Assembly: GCF_009696175.1 (NCBI RefSeq)
Contig: NZ_VUMM01000007.1
Coordinates: 1 to 64,000 of the forward strand
Reading direction: 5' to 3'
DNA from: Floccifex porci
GTDB taxonomy: Bacteria > Bacillota_I > Bacilli_A > Erysipelotrichales > Erysipelotrichaceae
DNA length: 64,000 nt
Under the pieces are notes generated by a model, which did not search any database, was not told where the DNA came from, and worked only from the letters and a program-made list of their open reading frames with translations. Position 1 is the stretch's first letter. Each line of letters starts with the position of its first letter. This document shows, piece by piece, positions 35,063 through 43,620 of the stretch. The translations under genes were made by a program, and so were the position numbers.

Positions 35063-35642
35063 CTTCTTCTCCCTCTTTCTTTTCGTTATCTTTTTTCTTT
35101 TTAAATCTTAAAATTGTGATGGATAACCATGTCAGCGACAATAAATTAAATAATGAACTGATCAGTAAAAGCCATACTGGAAACTGATCAATGAAATAAA
35201 CCAGATCCATATCCAATATTACCAGAATTGAACATACAATCATTATACAAGCAAATAAAAATTGGACAAAATAAAATACGCTTCTTAAAAATTTTAATTG
35301 TATAGCCCATTGTAATGAAAAAATTCCAATCAATAAGACAAGAAATCCAATAAACAGATTAAAAATATCACATAGTATTTCACTTTTTATAAATCCAATG
35401 CAACCCAATATTAAAATCAGAACTCCAATGGAAAATCCATATTGATTCCACTCTAAATACTGTTTCTTATAAAAGAAATAAAATATCAATAACAGACCAA
35501 CAACCGCAAACAGTAAAAAAAATATACGACAAATCGTTTCAACATTTAAATTTTCTATACATAATAGACAAAAACAGGAAATAACACTTAATACATTTAA
35601 ACCAATAATGGTAAGAGTAAAAGAATTTATATTTTTTTTCAT
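35037..35642 (-). CDS. Polytopic membrane protein of unknown function
   Basis: About 201 residues with roughly six hydrophobic helices and a charged C-terminal tail (KKKDNEKKEGEEDDQ). No family is recognised. I chose the ATG at 35642 because it overlaps the NUDIX stop codon as ATGA, implying translational coupling; the open frame extends 13 codons further inside the NUDIX gene. It overlaps the YcxB-like gene downstream. Confidence 0.72.
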   Translation of the reverse strand: MKKNINSFTLTIIGLNVLSVISCFCLLCIENLNVETICRIFFLLFAVVGLLLIFYFFYKKQYLEWNQYGFSIGVLILILGCIGFIKSEILCDIFNLFIGFLVLLIGIFSLQWAIQLKFLRSVFYFVQFLFACIMIVCSILVILDMDLVYFIDQFPVWLLLISSLFNLLSLTWLSITILRFKKKKDNEKKEGEEDDQTGSSD

Positions 35643-36268
35643 AACCACATCTTCGATACAAATACCATTAGAGCCGCCCATGTATAAACCGAATAAAAAA
35701 TATGATTGTCATCTTTCCCATTTTTTAAAATACGAAGTGCATCTTCAATAGTTAATAGTGAATATCCATCAAACAGTTCACTTCCTTCACATCCATCCGC
35801 ATTTAAATTCTGTATAGAATCTACTTTCACACAGACTAAAGCATTGGATTCATCGCTCATTCCTGGAGTTGAAAACAACAATGGATTGATAATTGAAATC
35901 TGTTCTCTTTTTACATGAATCCCACATTCTTCTTTAATTTCCCTTTGTGCTGTTTCAATCACATCACAATCTTCTTCATCCATTAATCCTGCAGGAACGC
36001 CTAATAAAAACTGTCCAGTTGGATATCGGAATTCATGACACAATACCAGTTTTGGTTCTTCCATATTCAGAATTAGAACACAGCTTACCGCATCCGGTCT
36101 CATATTCTGAAATTCTTCTGTGTTTTTTAAACATACCAGATTCTCTTTTATTCGTCTGGAAGCATTATAATAATGAGAATTTTCTTTATAATGCATATCA
36201 TATACATTCATAAATTTGGATTGAAATACGGTTTCAATCTGATTTTCTTTGATATTGAGCTTTTTCAT
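35639..36268 (-). CDS. NUDIX hydrolase
   Basis: 209 residues. The Nudix box reads GLMDEEDCDVIETAQREIKEECG (shown in one piece of under 20 as QREIKEECGIHV plus GLMDEED). It has one residue more than the canonical G-x5-E-x7-REUxEE spacing. The N-terminal beta domain with VLCHEFRYPTGQFLLGVPAG resembles ADP-ribose/nucleoside-diphosphate-sugar pyrophosphatases. The substrate is unknown. It is the first gene of a five-gene operon; TATAAT is at the complement of 36293-36298, and AAGGA precedes the ATG. Confidence 0.85.
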   Translation of the reverse strand: MKKLNIKENQIETVFQSKFMNVYDMHYKENSHYYNASRRIKENLVCLKNTEEFQNMRPDAVSCVLILNMEEPKLVLCHEFRYPTGQFLLGVPAGLMDEEDCDVIETAQREIKEECGIHVKREQISIINPLLFSTPGMSDESNALVCVKVDSIQNLNADGCEGSELFDGYSLLTIEDALRILKNGKDDNHIFYSVYTWAALMVFVSKMWL

Positions 36269-36308
36269 AATAATATGTCCTTTTTCTTATCTATTATACA
36301 CTAAAAAG

Positions 36309-36335
36309 AAGAGTTGGTGAACCAAACCAACTCTT
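36309..36335 (-). terminator. Terminator of the DUF1292 gene
   Basis: The arms AAGAGTTGG (36309-36317) and CCAACTCTT (36327-36335) form a 9-bp stem. On the minus strand it is followed by CTTTTTAG. A second small hairpin (GCACT/AGTGC, 36346-36358) precedes it in the transcript. The rest of the 36269-36432 gap is AT-rich and shows only the NUDIX promoter. Confidence 0.7.
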
Positions 36336-36432
36336 CCACAGGCCAGCACTAAAAGTGCCAAAAAAAATATACAATATTTTTTTTAATATCTTATTTTTTA
36401 GTCAAACTTTGTCTAGTCCATTTTGAACTGAT

Positions 36433-36693
36433 TTAATCAAACCCGTAAAAGGACATATAATATTTCACCACTTCATTAAATTCTTCATCACTTTTAATTT
36501 CTTCAAATGTCATATCCATTCCTTCATTCTGACAGCGATAAATATATAAATCATCCTGTATTTCATCTTCTATGATTTCTGAAACCGATGCATATTGAAT
36601 GCCATCTTTTTCAAAAACATCCATTAAAGCCACTTCAATGGGTTTTCCTGTTCCATCTATGATCGTATAGGTATCAATCTGTACACTACTCAT
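36433..36693 (-). CDS. DUF1292 family protein (YrzB-like)
   Basis: 86 residues, highly acidic. It begins with the pattern YTIIDGTGKPIEVALMDVFEKDG and ends with FEEIKSDEEFNEVVKYY, as in the small YrzB/DUF1292 proteins of Firmicutes. Their function is unknown; some lie near Holliday-junction resolvase genes, which are not present here. AGGAGG precedes the ATG. It is monocistronic and divergent from the acylphosphatase gene. Confidence 0.75.
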   Translation of the reverse strand: MSSVQIDTYTIIDGTGKPIEVALMDVFEKDGIQYASVSEIIEDEIQDDLYIYRCQNEGMDMTFEEIKSDEEFNEVVKYYMSFYGFD

Positions 36694-36755
36694 ATATTCC
36701 TCCTGTAACTGTATAAAACTTATATTTATTTGTTATAATGAAATGGGTGATGCAT

Positions 36756-37073
36756 ATGTTTCCTTTTAAAAAGAAAAAACAAGAACAAATCATATTAAAT
36801 CCAGAAGATAAACGATTCTGTTTCCATTTCTATGGAAAAGTCCAGGGCGTTGGTTTTCGCTTTGTATGTTCTCAATATGCCCTGCAATATCATTTAACCG
36901 GATGGGTCTGTAATGAAAAGGATGGATCCGTCATATTACAGATTCAGGGATGTGTTGATAAAATTCAACAATTGATACAACAATTGCATAAAGATACATA
37001 TATTCGAATCGAATCGTATGATTTTAAGGAAATCCCTGTTGTGAAAGAATCTGGATTTGTTGCCAAATATTAA
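36756..37073 (+). CDS. acyP: Acylphosphatase
   Basis: About 105 residues: a basic N-terminal extension (FPFKKKKQEQ) and then the acylphosphatase fold with the phosphate loop GKVQGVGFR (catalytic Arg) and the catalytic Asn in GWVCNEKDGSV. It hydrolyses carboxyl-phosphate bonds. The start is uncertain. An extended -10 (TG-T-TATAAT, 36734-36739) overlaps the first in-frame ATG at 36738, so the mRNA should begin near 36746. Only the ATGs at 36750 and 36756 can be used, with almost no leader. It ends directly against the convergent DUF4236 gene. Confidence 0.88.
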   Translation: MFPFKKKKQEQIILNPEDKRFCFHFYGKVQGVGFRFVCSQYALQYHLTGWVCNEKDGSVILQIQGCVDKIQQLIQQLHKDTYIRIESYDFKEIPVVKESGFVAKY

Positions 37074-37928
37074 TTAATCAAATGGAACAATTTCTTTCAT
37101 TGTTTTGTTTGAAAGAATATGACATCGATTTTCAAAATTCATACAGAATTCATATGGATCTACTTTTGTCAGATCGGTTTCTTCAAAAACATTTCTGGAG
37201 AATTTAATGGAGTAAATATATTCATCTTTTAAATCTCCTTCTGAATTTCTTCTTTGCGTATAGGAAGAAATTAAGATTCGTTCTATATCAAAAGACATAT
37301 TAAAGAAATAAGAACATACAAATACAGCCAATCCAAACACAATCTGAATATAGTCTTCTTTGATCTGTGTCTGGGTTTTCTTTTTCTTCTTCATTTTTCC
37401 ATCCTGCTGGGTAAAACATTCTTTTGGTATATCTTCTATTTCTGGAAGATCCATATCTACATATAAACAATGTTGTTCTTTATAAAAATCATAATTTATA
37501 CTGATTTCAAATGGAAGCTGAATGGAAGCCACAAAATCTTCCATCACTTCATTTAAATTTTCTTTATTTAGTAAAGACGACAATACCAGTTTTTTTAATT
37601 CCAGCTGTTCTTCCTTACGACTGGATGTTTTTTCAAGGCGATTCCATTCTTTCTGAACCTCTGTTTCATTTAAAACATCACAGGACATAGAAACAATATC
37701 GATCAGTTCACTCTCTACAGCTTCTTCTTTTAATTTATCTGGCATATCCAGTAATTTCTGACGATAGGAAATCCCAGTTCCTGGGATGCCTAAATTCCCA
37801 TACACTCCATTTTTCCCAATGTTTACACTGGCTCCTTTTTTACCCACTGTGACACTGAGACCAGATTTTGATACATTTAATTTTACTCCTTTACAGAGTT
37901 TAACTGTTTTACGAAAACGTAATCCCAT
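37074..37928 (-). CDS. DUF4236-domain membrane protein
   Basis: 284 residues. The N-terminal 55 residues (MGLRFRKTVKLCKGVKLNVSKSG, then GVYGNLGIPGTGISYR; quoted as two pieces) are the Gly-rich beta-strand repeat of DUF4236. A helical acidic middle and one membrane helix (about 193-210, YIQIVFGLAVFVCSYFF) follow, then a C-terminal soluble part. The function is unknown. It is convergent with acylphosphatase, with adjoining stop codons. Confidence 0.78.
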   Translation of the reverse strand: MGLRFRKTVKLCKGVKLNVSKSGLSVTVGKKGASVNIGKNGVYGNLGIPGTGISYRQKLLDMPDKLKEEAVESELIDIVSMSCDVLNETEVQKEWNRLEKTSSRKEEQLELKKLVLSSLLNKENLNEVMEDFVASIQLPFEISINYDFYKEQHCLYVDMDLPEIEDIPKECFTQQDGKMKKKKKTQTQIKEDYIQIVFGLAVFVCSYFFNMSFDIERILISSYTQRRNSEGDLKDEYIYSIKFSRNVFEETDLTKVDPYEFCMNFENRCHILSNKTMKEIVPFD

Positions 37929-37965
37929 ATAATCTCCTTTAAAAAAGAAAAAGTGGTTTTCACCA

Positions 37966-38442
37966 TCAATTCTTTATTATTTCCTCTACAAAATGTACAT
38001 TAATTTCTAGCTGATTTGCGATCTGTTCCAGTGTATATCCTTCTTTAGATAAATTTAAGACCGTACAATCCAAATCACATAGATTCAGATTCTGTTTTTC
38101 AAACTCATTAAATTTTATATTCTTATCATTTTTATATTTCCGGATCTTTAATTCTTTTAAAAGATTATCTTTTTCTTCTAAAACCAGACCTTTAAAACCA
38201 ATAGAAGGATGTTTTATAACCATTTTGTTTAAAAAACTCTTTACACTTTCCAAAGTTCCTTCATAAACGGAAACGGATGTAAAAGATAAATAATGAGAAA
38301 ATAAGAAAATATCATCTTTTAAATTTCCTTCTTTAATCCAAAGATAATCTTCTTTATTATCTTTAAAGAAATTCTTTATACTTTTTATTTCTTCTAAAGA
38401 ATTATCCCGAAAATCAATACATATATCGCCACTTATCTTCAT
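37966..38442 (-). CDS. Uncharacterised 158-residue protein with C-terminal helix-turn-helix-like segment
   Basis: From the ATG at 38442 (AAGAGGT 7 nt upstream) it reads MKISGDICIDFRDNSLEE. The last 35 residues (LSKEGYTLEQIANQLEINVHFVEEIIK) look like a helix-turn-helix, as in Rpn/PD-(D/E)XK-type or sigma-like proteins. No catalytic motif is recognised in the first part. The longer frame to 38550 overlaps the protease gene and has no SD. It is the last gene of a minus-strand run starting at 41933. Confidence 0.68.
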   Translation of the reverse strand: MKISGDICIDFRDNSLEEIKSIKNFFKDNKEDYLWIKEGNLKDDIFLFSHYLSFTSVSVYEGTLESVKSFLNKMVIKHPSIGFKGLVLEEKDNLLKELKIRKYKNDKNIKFNEFEKQNLNLCDLDCTVLNLSKEGYTLEQIANQLEINVHFVEEIIKN

Positions 38443-38485
38443 ATTTATTACCTCTTTGTAGATTATACACGAAAAATACAAATTA

Positions 38486-39748
38486 TCAATTTTTTGATAA
38501 AGCAATGATTCTATGATACATACTTGGATGATCGTATTCCAGAAATTCAATCAATGGATGTGGATTCACATTGACCAGTTCATCTTTGGATAAATTTTTA
38601 AATAATTGAATCAATTCTTTCTGGTATCCTTCTTTAATGACATTTTCATCGGCTTCATATTCTTCTTTTCGCGTAATATAATTTTTATAAACCATCAGAA
38701 TATAAAAGAAAGGGTCCATGATAAGAGATACAATGTAAAAATAAAGATAATATACAGGATGAACCAGATCAAAGGAAACATCGATCCATTGGATTCCTTT
38801 ATACAACATTGAAGCATTTGGCAATAACCATACGATAAAAAGAAACATGAATCCTAATGATAGATAGAATATATAATTGTACACTTTCTTTTTATGTTTT
38901 AAATGACCTGCTTCATGAGCTAATACTCCTAAACATTCGTTATACGAATTGTCGTTGATAAAATTATCCGCAATTCCAATCATACGATAAAATGGTAATT
39001 TTAATACAAATGCGTTTTTTGTCGTACTTTTCTTTGATTCATCATAAACCATAATGTCTTTTACTTTTTTTGGACATCCTTTTAAAAGTCCCTGGATCTG
39101 ATTTAATAAATATTGGTCTTTTAATGGTTCAAAATGATATTGCTGCTTCAATAATAAAAAGGATAAATAAGAAAAAAGAATAAATATAAGATAGAAACAG
39201 AATCCAATTCCAGATACAATCATAAAGGATTGTATATAGGAAATCGAAAAACCATTTGTCCATTTTGAAATATTTTTACAGATAAAAGCAATTCCTGTAT
39301 AGATCACAAATGAAAAAAACAATTCAAATATCTGATCTAAAAGAAAATCTTTAAAAAATTCTCTTCTTGTCTTTTTATTCATACCAAATTCTTCTTCGAT
39401 CACAAAGGTCGCATAATATTCACTGATTAAAGATAGAATCAGATCCACTATAAAAAAGAACAGGATACAGATGAATAAAGAGATATAAATAGATTGTATT
39501 TTAGATACAATATGAAAAAATGGAGAATATAGAATCAGAAAGATACAGATCAGTTCTATTGTCATTTTTATAAAAGATAAGTTTCTATATTTCTTTTTGT
39601 ATAAAATAAAATCTTTATATCTTTTTTCATCATAGATATCACTTACCTCTTTAGGAAGTGGCTGTTTTAAAGACTGATTCTGTAATCCATTTAATATCAG
39701 TTCCCAAATACTTTTTATCACATAAAACAGACAAATGATTTTTAACAT
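38486..39748 (-). CDS. M48-family membrane metallopeptidase (Ste24/HtpX-like)
   Basis: 420 residues with about seven membrane helices. The zinc motif is HEAGH in LGVLAHEAGHLKHKK (about residue 280), and the third ligand is likely the Glu in RKEEYEADENVIKEGY. The layout is that of Ste24-like CAAX-type peptidases rather than short HtpX. It probably removes damaged membrane proteins or processes lipidated peptides at the cytoplasmic face. AGGAGG is 4 nt from the ATG. It follows the zinc-ribbon protein gene by 14 nt. Confidence 0.87.
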   Translation of the reverse strand: MLKIICLFYVIKSIWELILNGLQNQSLKQPLPKEVSDIYDEKRYKDFILYKKKYRNLSFIKMTIELICIFLILYSPFFHIVSKIQSIYISLFICILFFFIVDLILSLISEYYATFVIEEEFGMNKKTRREFFKDFLLDQIFELFFSFVIYTGIAFICKNISKWTNGFSISYIQSFMIVSGIGFCFYLIFILFSYLSFLLLKQQYHFEPLKDQYLLNQIQGLLKGCPKKVKDIMVYDESKKSTTKNAFVLKLPFYRMIGIADNFINDNSYNECLGVLAHEAGHLKHKKKVYNYIFYLSLGFMFLFIVWLLPNASMLYKGIQWIDVSFDLVHPVYYLYFYIVSLIMDPFFYILMVYKNYITRKEEYEADENVIKEGYQKELIQLFKNLSKDELVNVNPHPLIEFLEYDHPSMYHRIIALSKN

Positions 39749-39762
39749 ACATCCTCCTAAAT

Positions 39763-40560
39763 TTACCAGTCACTGGACCAGTCTGAACTGGATGAATCCC
39801 AGGAATCTGAAAAATCCCAGGAACTGTCATTGTCCCAGTCATCCGAAAAATCCGATGAATCACTGGACCAGTACTGACTGTCTTCAAAATCACTGACTCC
39901 AGAACTTGGATCGTACTGATCGGACTGATAATAGGAATCGGCATTGTCCTTTAATTCAGAATCAATCGAATCGGTATAATACCAGTCATCGTATACGTCA
40001 TCATAATAATACCAGTCATTGTTGACATAATAATATTCATTTCCGTTATAGTGATAGTATCCTCTTGAAGTTGAGGGAGATGCCAGTAAAAACGAAAACA
40101 AAAGAATCAGTACTATGGAAATGCTGAAGACTAGAAAAATCGGAAAACGTTTTTTTTCACTCCTGGGCATACCTCTTTGATTTTGATTTCTTTTTTTCTG
40201 ATTGGAAATTTCAGCACGCAATCTCTGATAGACTTCATTAACCGCATAGGCTTCATCTTTTCCTTCATACCGTATAGCTCTTTGTCCATTGTCTTTATTT
40301 TTATAAACAACAAAATTTCCAGTCTGTTCGTCCTGATAAATTCCAATGCAGCGAGCTTCTTTTTTATTTTTCCCAATAAAATAACGTGTTATTTCTTCTG
40401 GTGGTAAATTATGGTCTTTATACCATTGTTTAAGTTCTTCAATCGTTTTTGGCTGCGAATTTGAACTTCGTGCTATATGATCATTAGGTGCACAACAGTA
40501 AGGACAATTCTTTTCTGTATCATCATAATAATTCCCACAATAGTCACATTTCTTTTTCAT
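39763..40560 (-). CDS. Zinc-ribbon membrane protein with Tyr/Trp/Asp/Ser-rich extracytoplasmic tail
   Basis: 265 residues. An N-terminal zinc ribbon (CDYCGNYYDDTEKNCPYC) precedes a soluble region with WYKDHNLPPEEITRYFIGKNK. One membrane helix follows at about 138-160 (FPIFLVFSISIVLILLFSFLL). The tail of about 100 residues is built almost only of Tyr, Asp, Trp and Ser (NGNEYYYVNNDWYYYDD; SSDFSDDWDNDSSWDFSD). With a cytoplasmic ribbon and an outside tail, it could sense or bind wall polymers. No family with known function is recognised. It sits between the 2H phosphoesterase and M48 protease genes. Confidence 0.72.
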   Translation of the reverse strand: MKKKCDYCGNYYDDTEKNCPYCCAPNDHIARSSNSQPKTIEELKQWYKDHNLPPEEITRYFIGKNKKEARCIGIYQDEQTGNFVVYKNKDNGQRAIRYEGKDEAYAVNEVYQRLRAEISNQKKRNQNQRGMPRSEKKRFPIFLVFSISIVLILLFSFLLASPSTSRGYYHYNGNEYYYVNNDWYYYDDVYDDWYYTDSIDSELKDNADSYYQSDQYDPSSGVSDFEDSQYWSSDSSDFSDDWDNDSSWDFSDSWDSSSSDWSSDW

Positions 40561-40570
40561 GTATTCACCT

Positions 40571-41044
40571 CTAATCTAAATGATAAATTTTTAAATCCTG
40601 GTAAGGCTTTGTCTGAGATATTGATATTTTAATAACTTTTGATCGAAAAGGAACAAATTGTTTATTTAAAATATCAAATGCTTCTTTCAGTTCATTCGAA
40701 TTTAAATGTCTGATCAGTGTCAAATGAGGAAACAGATTTCCTTTTTTATAATAAGGATGGCAATCTTTTTCCAGAATTGAACTTTGAGCCTTTCTACATA
40801 TAGTATATAATGAATCATTCATTATAGGAATGAGACATAAATTATTTTTTAGACAGGCAATGGAAACAAATTGTATTTCAAAAGAAGAACAGTCTGGCTC
40901 CCATTCAATATTCTGATAGCTGGCAGCTAATGTGATATGAAATGGAATCGTATCCTCTATTTTGATTGATTCACATTTCTTTATCATTGACTGTATATAT
41001 TCATTTGTGTTTGAATCAAAATAAAGAGAAATACAGTACATCAT
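40571..41044 (-). CDS. 2H phosphoesterase (LigT/2'-5' RNA ligase-like)
   Basis: 157 residues. Two His-x-Thr motifs, FHITLAAS (about residue 38) and FPHLTLIRH (about 108), mark the 2H phosphoesterase superfamily. Members ligate or hydrolyse 2'-5' RNA linkages or open cyclic phosphates. The substrate is unknown. The start ATG overlaps the thymidine kinase stop (ATGA), indicating coupled translation. Confidence 0.82.
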   Translation of the reverse strand: MMYCISLYFDSNTNEYIQSMIKKCESIKIEDTIPFHITLAASYQNIEWEPDCSSFEIQFVSIACLKNNLCLIPIMNDSLYTICRKAQSSILEKDCHPYYKKGNLFPHLTLIRHLNSNELKEAFDILNKQFVPFRSKVIKISISQTKPYQDLKIYHLD

Positions 41045-41619
41045 TCCTCCTTTTTTAACATTCCTAATTTATAATGTTTACGACATAAACTGATATACGA
41101 TTCATTGGATCCTAAGACAACCTGATCTCCTTCTCGAATAATTCCCAATTTATTATAACGAGCATTACATAAAGCTTTTTTACCACACCAGCAAATCGTT
41201 TTAATTTCTTTAATTTCATCACAGATTTCCATCAGTCTTAAAGACCCTGGAAAAAAATTATTCTGAAAATCACTTCTTAATCCATAACAGATGACTGGAA
41301 CATTATAGAAATCAACAATATCTGAAAGATCATCAATCTGTTCTCTGGTTGCGAATTGGACTTCATCCACAATAATGGCATCATACTTTACAACAGAGCC
41401 AGGATCTTTATGATACTGTTCCAGAAAGGAATCCAGCAACTGACAGGAATGAGTCAATCCAATCCTTGAACGAACAATATGCTGTCCATCTCTGGTATCC
41501 ACTCCTGGTTTTAATAAAACAGGATTCTGATTTCTTTCTTCATAATTGTATAGAACCATTAGGGCATTGGCACTTTTACTTGAACCCATCGCTCCATAAT
41601 TAAAGATTAGTTTTGCCAT
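41041..41619 (-). CDS. tdk: Thymidine kinase
   Basis: 192 residues, type II thymidine kinase. Walker A is FNYGAMGSSKS, the Walker B-like Asp is in DAIIVDEVQF with the catalytic Glu, and the lasso contains the zinc-binding CWCGKKALCNARY and C-terminal CRKHY. It salvages thymidine to dTMP. The start overlaps the end of the preceding 108-residue gene, and the 2H gene follows. Confidence 0.95.
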   Translation of the reverse strand: MAKLIFNYGAMGSSKSANALMVLYNYEERNQNPVLLKPGVDTRDGQHIVRSRIGLTHSCQLLDSFLEQYHKDPGSVVKYDAIIVDEVQFATREQIDDLSDIVDFYNVPVICYGLRSDFQNNFFPGSLRLMEICDEIKEIKTICWCGKKALCNARYNKLGIIREGDQVVLGSNESYISLCRKHYKLGMLKKEE

Positions 41620-41933
41620 TGTATCACTCTTTCTAATAATTTTAAAAGGATTCCATTTTCACAATACTGATCAATAAATCCAATCACAAACTGTTCATTC
41701 TTAAAGATATAACTGATATAGGAATACAATTCCGTAAGCGTTAGAGTCTCTATTTCTTTATTTTTTATTAATGAATAGTTTTCAATACAGTTAAAATCCA
41801 TACATAAAGACTGATATAGATTTTCTTCTAATTTTAAAATATCTGGGTGATAAAAAGGAAAAGAATCTTCATAAGTAACCCATTTATTCTTTTTAATGCA
41901 TTCTATTCCATTTTTTATACATTCTAAACCCAT
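41607..41933 (-). CDS. Uncharacterised 108-residue protein
   Basis: A small soluble, mostly helical protein with the aromatic/charged segment NKWVTYEDSFPFYHPDILKL. It resembles DUF6508-type proteins, but that is uncertain. GGAGG is 4 nt before the ATG. A terminator hairpin and its T-run stand immediately upstream of the SD, so there is no room for a separate promoter. It overlaps tdk by 13 nt. Confidence 0.65.
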   Translation of the reverse strand: MGLECIKNGIECIKKNKWVTYEDSFPFYHPDILKLEENLYQSLCMDFNCIENYSLIKNKEIETLTLTELYSYISYIFKNEQFVIGFIDQYCENGILLKLLERVIQWQN

Positions 41934-41947
41934 AAGCCCTCCAAAAA

Positions 41948-41967
41948 AAAGACGAAAATTCGTCTTT
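41948..41967 (-). terminator. Terminator between the 229-residue membrane protein and the tdk cluster
   Basis: The arms AAAGACGAA (41948-41956) and TTCGTCTTT (41959-41967) are a 9-bp inverted repeat that overlaps the stop codon of the upstream gene. The minus-strand T-run of eight runs into the SD of the next gene. Confidence 0.75.
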
Positions 41968-42655
41968 AGATCGTATTGATCTGGAATACTATTTTTATTC
42001 CTTCAAATCCAAAATAAGAAATTAAAAACATAAATGCACATACAAATAGTATTTTAAAACAATAAGTTACCAGCCATTGAGCTTTATAAGTTTCTTCCAG
42101 TCTCATATATTTAAATTGTGCCCATAAACAATACAAAGGAATCATAAAAATAAAACCTTGAAGTACAACAATTGTAAATGTTGGATTGGTAAAATAATAA
42201 TAAACATTAGTAATTTTTAAACTGAATACATCATGTGCAAACTGTGAAATATATCGAAAAGATTCACCATTGTTTAACAATCCCATTGTACTGATAATTC
42301 CAAAGGAAAACATCAGATAGACACCATAAATTACCACTTTCCCTGCCAATGTTTTTTCATTGAGTGCAACTTTACAGGCTTGTCCAAAAGTACATAAAAA
42401 AGTAAAAAATAACCATAAACCGTATAGAATCTGATAGAATGGCAAAATCCAATATATCAGACAAAATAAAACAGAAAAGAAAAGCATAAAATTTGTAAAT
42501 GTATCTACATGATCTCTTCTTCTTCGAATGTAACGAATGCCAAATGTATACATGGTAAATGGTTTAAATATTTTATATAAGAAACGAGTTGGTATTAGAA
42601 TCAGTAACAATCCAATGAATAAAGCAACCCCTAGAATAACAGCAATCTCTACCAT
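41966..42655 (-). CDS. Polytopic membrane protein of unknown function
   Basis: 229 residues with about six hydrophobic helices. The first (VEIAVILGVALFIGLLLILI) looks like an uncleaved anchor. A basic loop FGIRYIRRRRDHVD follows. No family is recognised. It is divergent from the HAD gene at 42774 and ends in a terminator that separates it from the tdk cluster. Confidence 0.7.
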   Translation of the reverse strand: MVEIAVILGVALFIGLLLILIPTRFLYKIFKPFTMYTFGIRYIRRRRDHVDTFTNFMLFFSVLFCLIYWILPFYQILYGLWLFFTFLCTFGQACKVALNEKTLAGKVVIYGVYLMFSFGIISTMGLLNNGESFRYISQFAHDVFSLKITNVYYYFTNPTFTIVVLQGFIFMIPLYCLWAQFKYMRLEETYKAQWLVTYCFKILFVCAFMFLISYFGFEGIKIVFQINTI

Positions 42656-42773
42656 AGTACCCCCTTATTTGTCTTATATAATGATACAATAAACCAGACT
42701 GAAAACTCAAGTCCACTTTACAAATCCAATTTCTTTCAGTAAGATACCTTTGCGTATAAAGGATGGATATAAT

Positions 42774-43610
42774 ATGAAAATAATATTTTTAGATGCAGAT
42801 GGAACACTTTTACACCACAGTGGAATCATTCCAGAAAGTGCTGTTAAAGCTATTAAAATGGCAAAAGAAAAGGGTCATAAAATCTGTTTATGTACAGGAA
42901 GACAGCACTGTGAATTGTATGGAGATCTATTAAACATTGATTTTGATGGAATCATTACTGGTTCTGGGAATGGTGTTTATATCAATAACAATTTATTACA
43001 TGAGTCTTATTTTGATTTAAAAAGTATACAAAGACTGGTACATTTTTTTAAAGAAAACAGAATTCCTGTACTTTGTGAAACCGATCATAAAATTTATGGA
43101 AATCAGGAAGCGTATGATTATATTTTAAATTTAAAGAAAATTCATTGTGATTCTTTAAGTTTAGAAGAACAAAAGAAACATGGAGTGATGATTATCTATA
43201 AAAATTTAAATGTTTGTGATTATGATACTTTATTAAAGAAAAAAATAAATAAAGTGACTTTCTTTGATTCAAACTTAACATACAATCAGATCAAAGAAGA
43301 ATTACAGAATGAATTTGATCTGGTTCCTTCTACTTTTGCTCTTTTAGGAAAAGAAAGTGGAGAAATATCTCAAAAAGGGATCACAAAAGGAACTGGTATG
43401 AAATATTTAATGGATCATTACCATATGTCCAGAAAAGATGTACTGTCGATTGGGGATAGTTATAACGATCTTCCAATGTTTGAAGAAAGTAACATCTGTA
43501 TTGCAATGGGAAATGCGGATGAATATATAAAATCAGTATGTGATTATACTACAACTCCTATTTTAGAAGATGGAATCTACCATGCATTTTTGCATTTTAA
43601 TCTAATATAA
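42774..43610 (+). CDS. Cof-type HAD-IIB phosphatase
   Basis: 278 residues from the ATG at 42774; the frame open to a TTG at 42750 is not needed. Motif I IIFLDADGTLL has the two catalytic Asp residues. Motif II is LCTGRQH, motif III includes the Lys near SGEISQKGITKGTG, and motif IV is SIGDSYNDLPMF with AMGNADEYI. It is a sugar-phosphate or cofactor phosphatase of unknown substrate. GGATGG precedes the ATG. It is convergent with the MscS gene. Confidence 0.9.
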   Translation: MKIIFLDADGTLLHHSGIIPESAVKAIKMAKEKGHKICLCTGRQHCELYGDLLNIDFDGIITGSGNGVYINNNLLHESYFDLKSIQRLVHFFKENRIPVLCETDHKIYGNQEAYDYILNLKKIHCDSLSLEEQKKHGVMIIYKNLNVCDYDTLLKKKINKVTFFDSNLTYNQIKEELQNEFDLVPSTFALLGKESGEISQKGITKGTGMKYLMDHYHMSRKDVLSIGDSYNDLPMFEESNICIAMGNADEYIKSVCDYTTTPILEDGIYHAFLHFNLI

Positions 43611-43620
43611 AAGGCAAGTC

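Noticed and set aside
36336-36432. A second small RNA gene between DUF1292 and NUDIX genes
   Set aside because: The small hairpin at 36346-36358 is preceded, not followed, by the T-run on the minus strand, and no convincing promoter is present. It is best seen as part of the DUF1292 3' untranslated region.
39651-39944. 97-codon minus-strand frame rich in Ile/Pro/Gly
   Set aside because: It is the out-of-frame reading of the repetitive Asp/Ser/Trp tail of the zinc-ribbon protein and spans two real genes.
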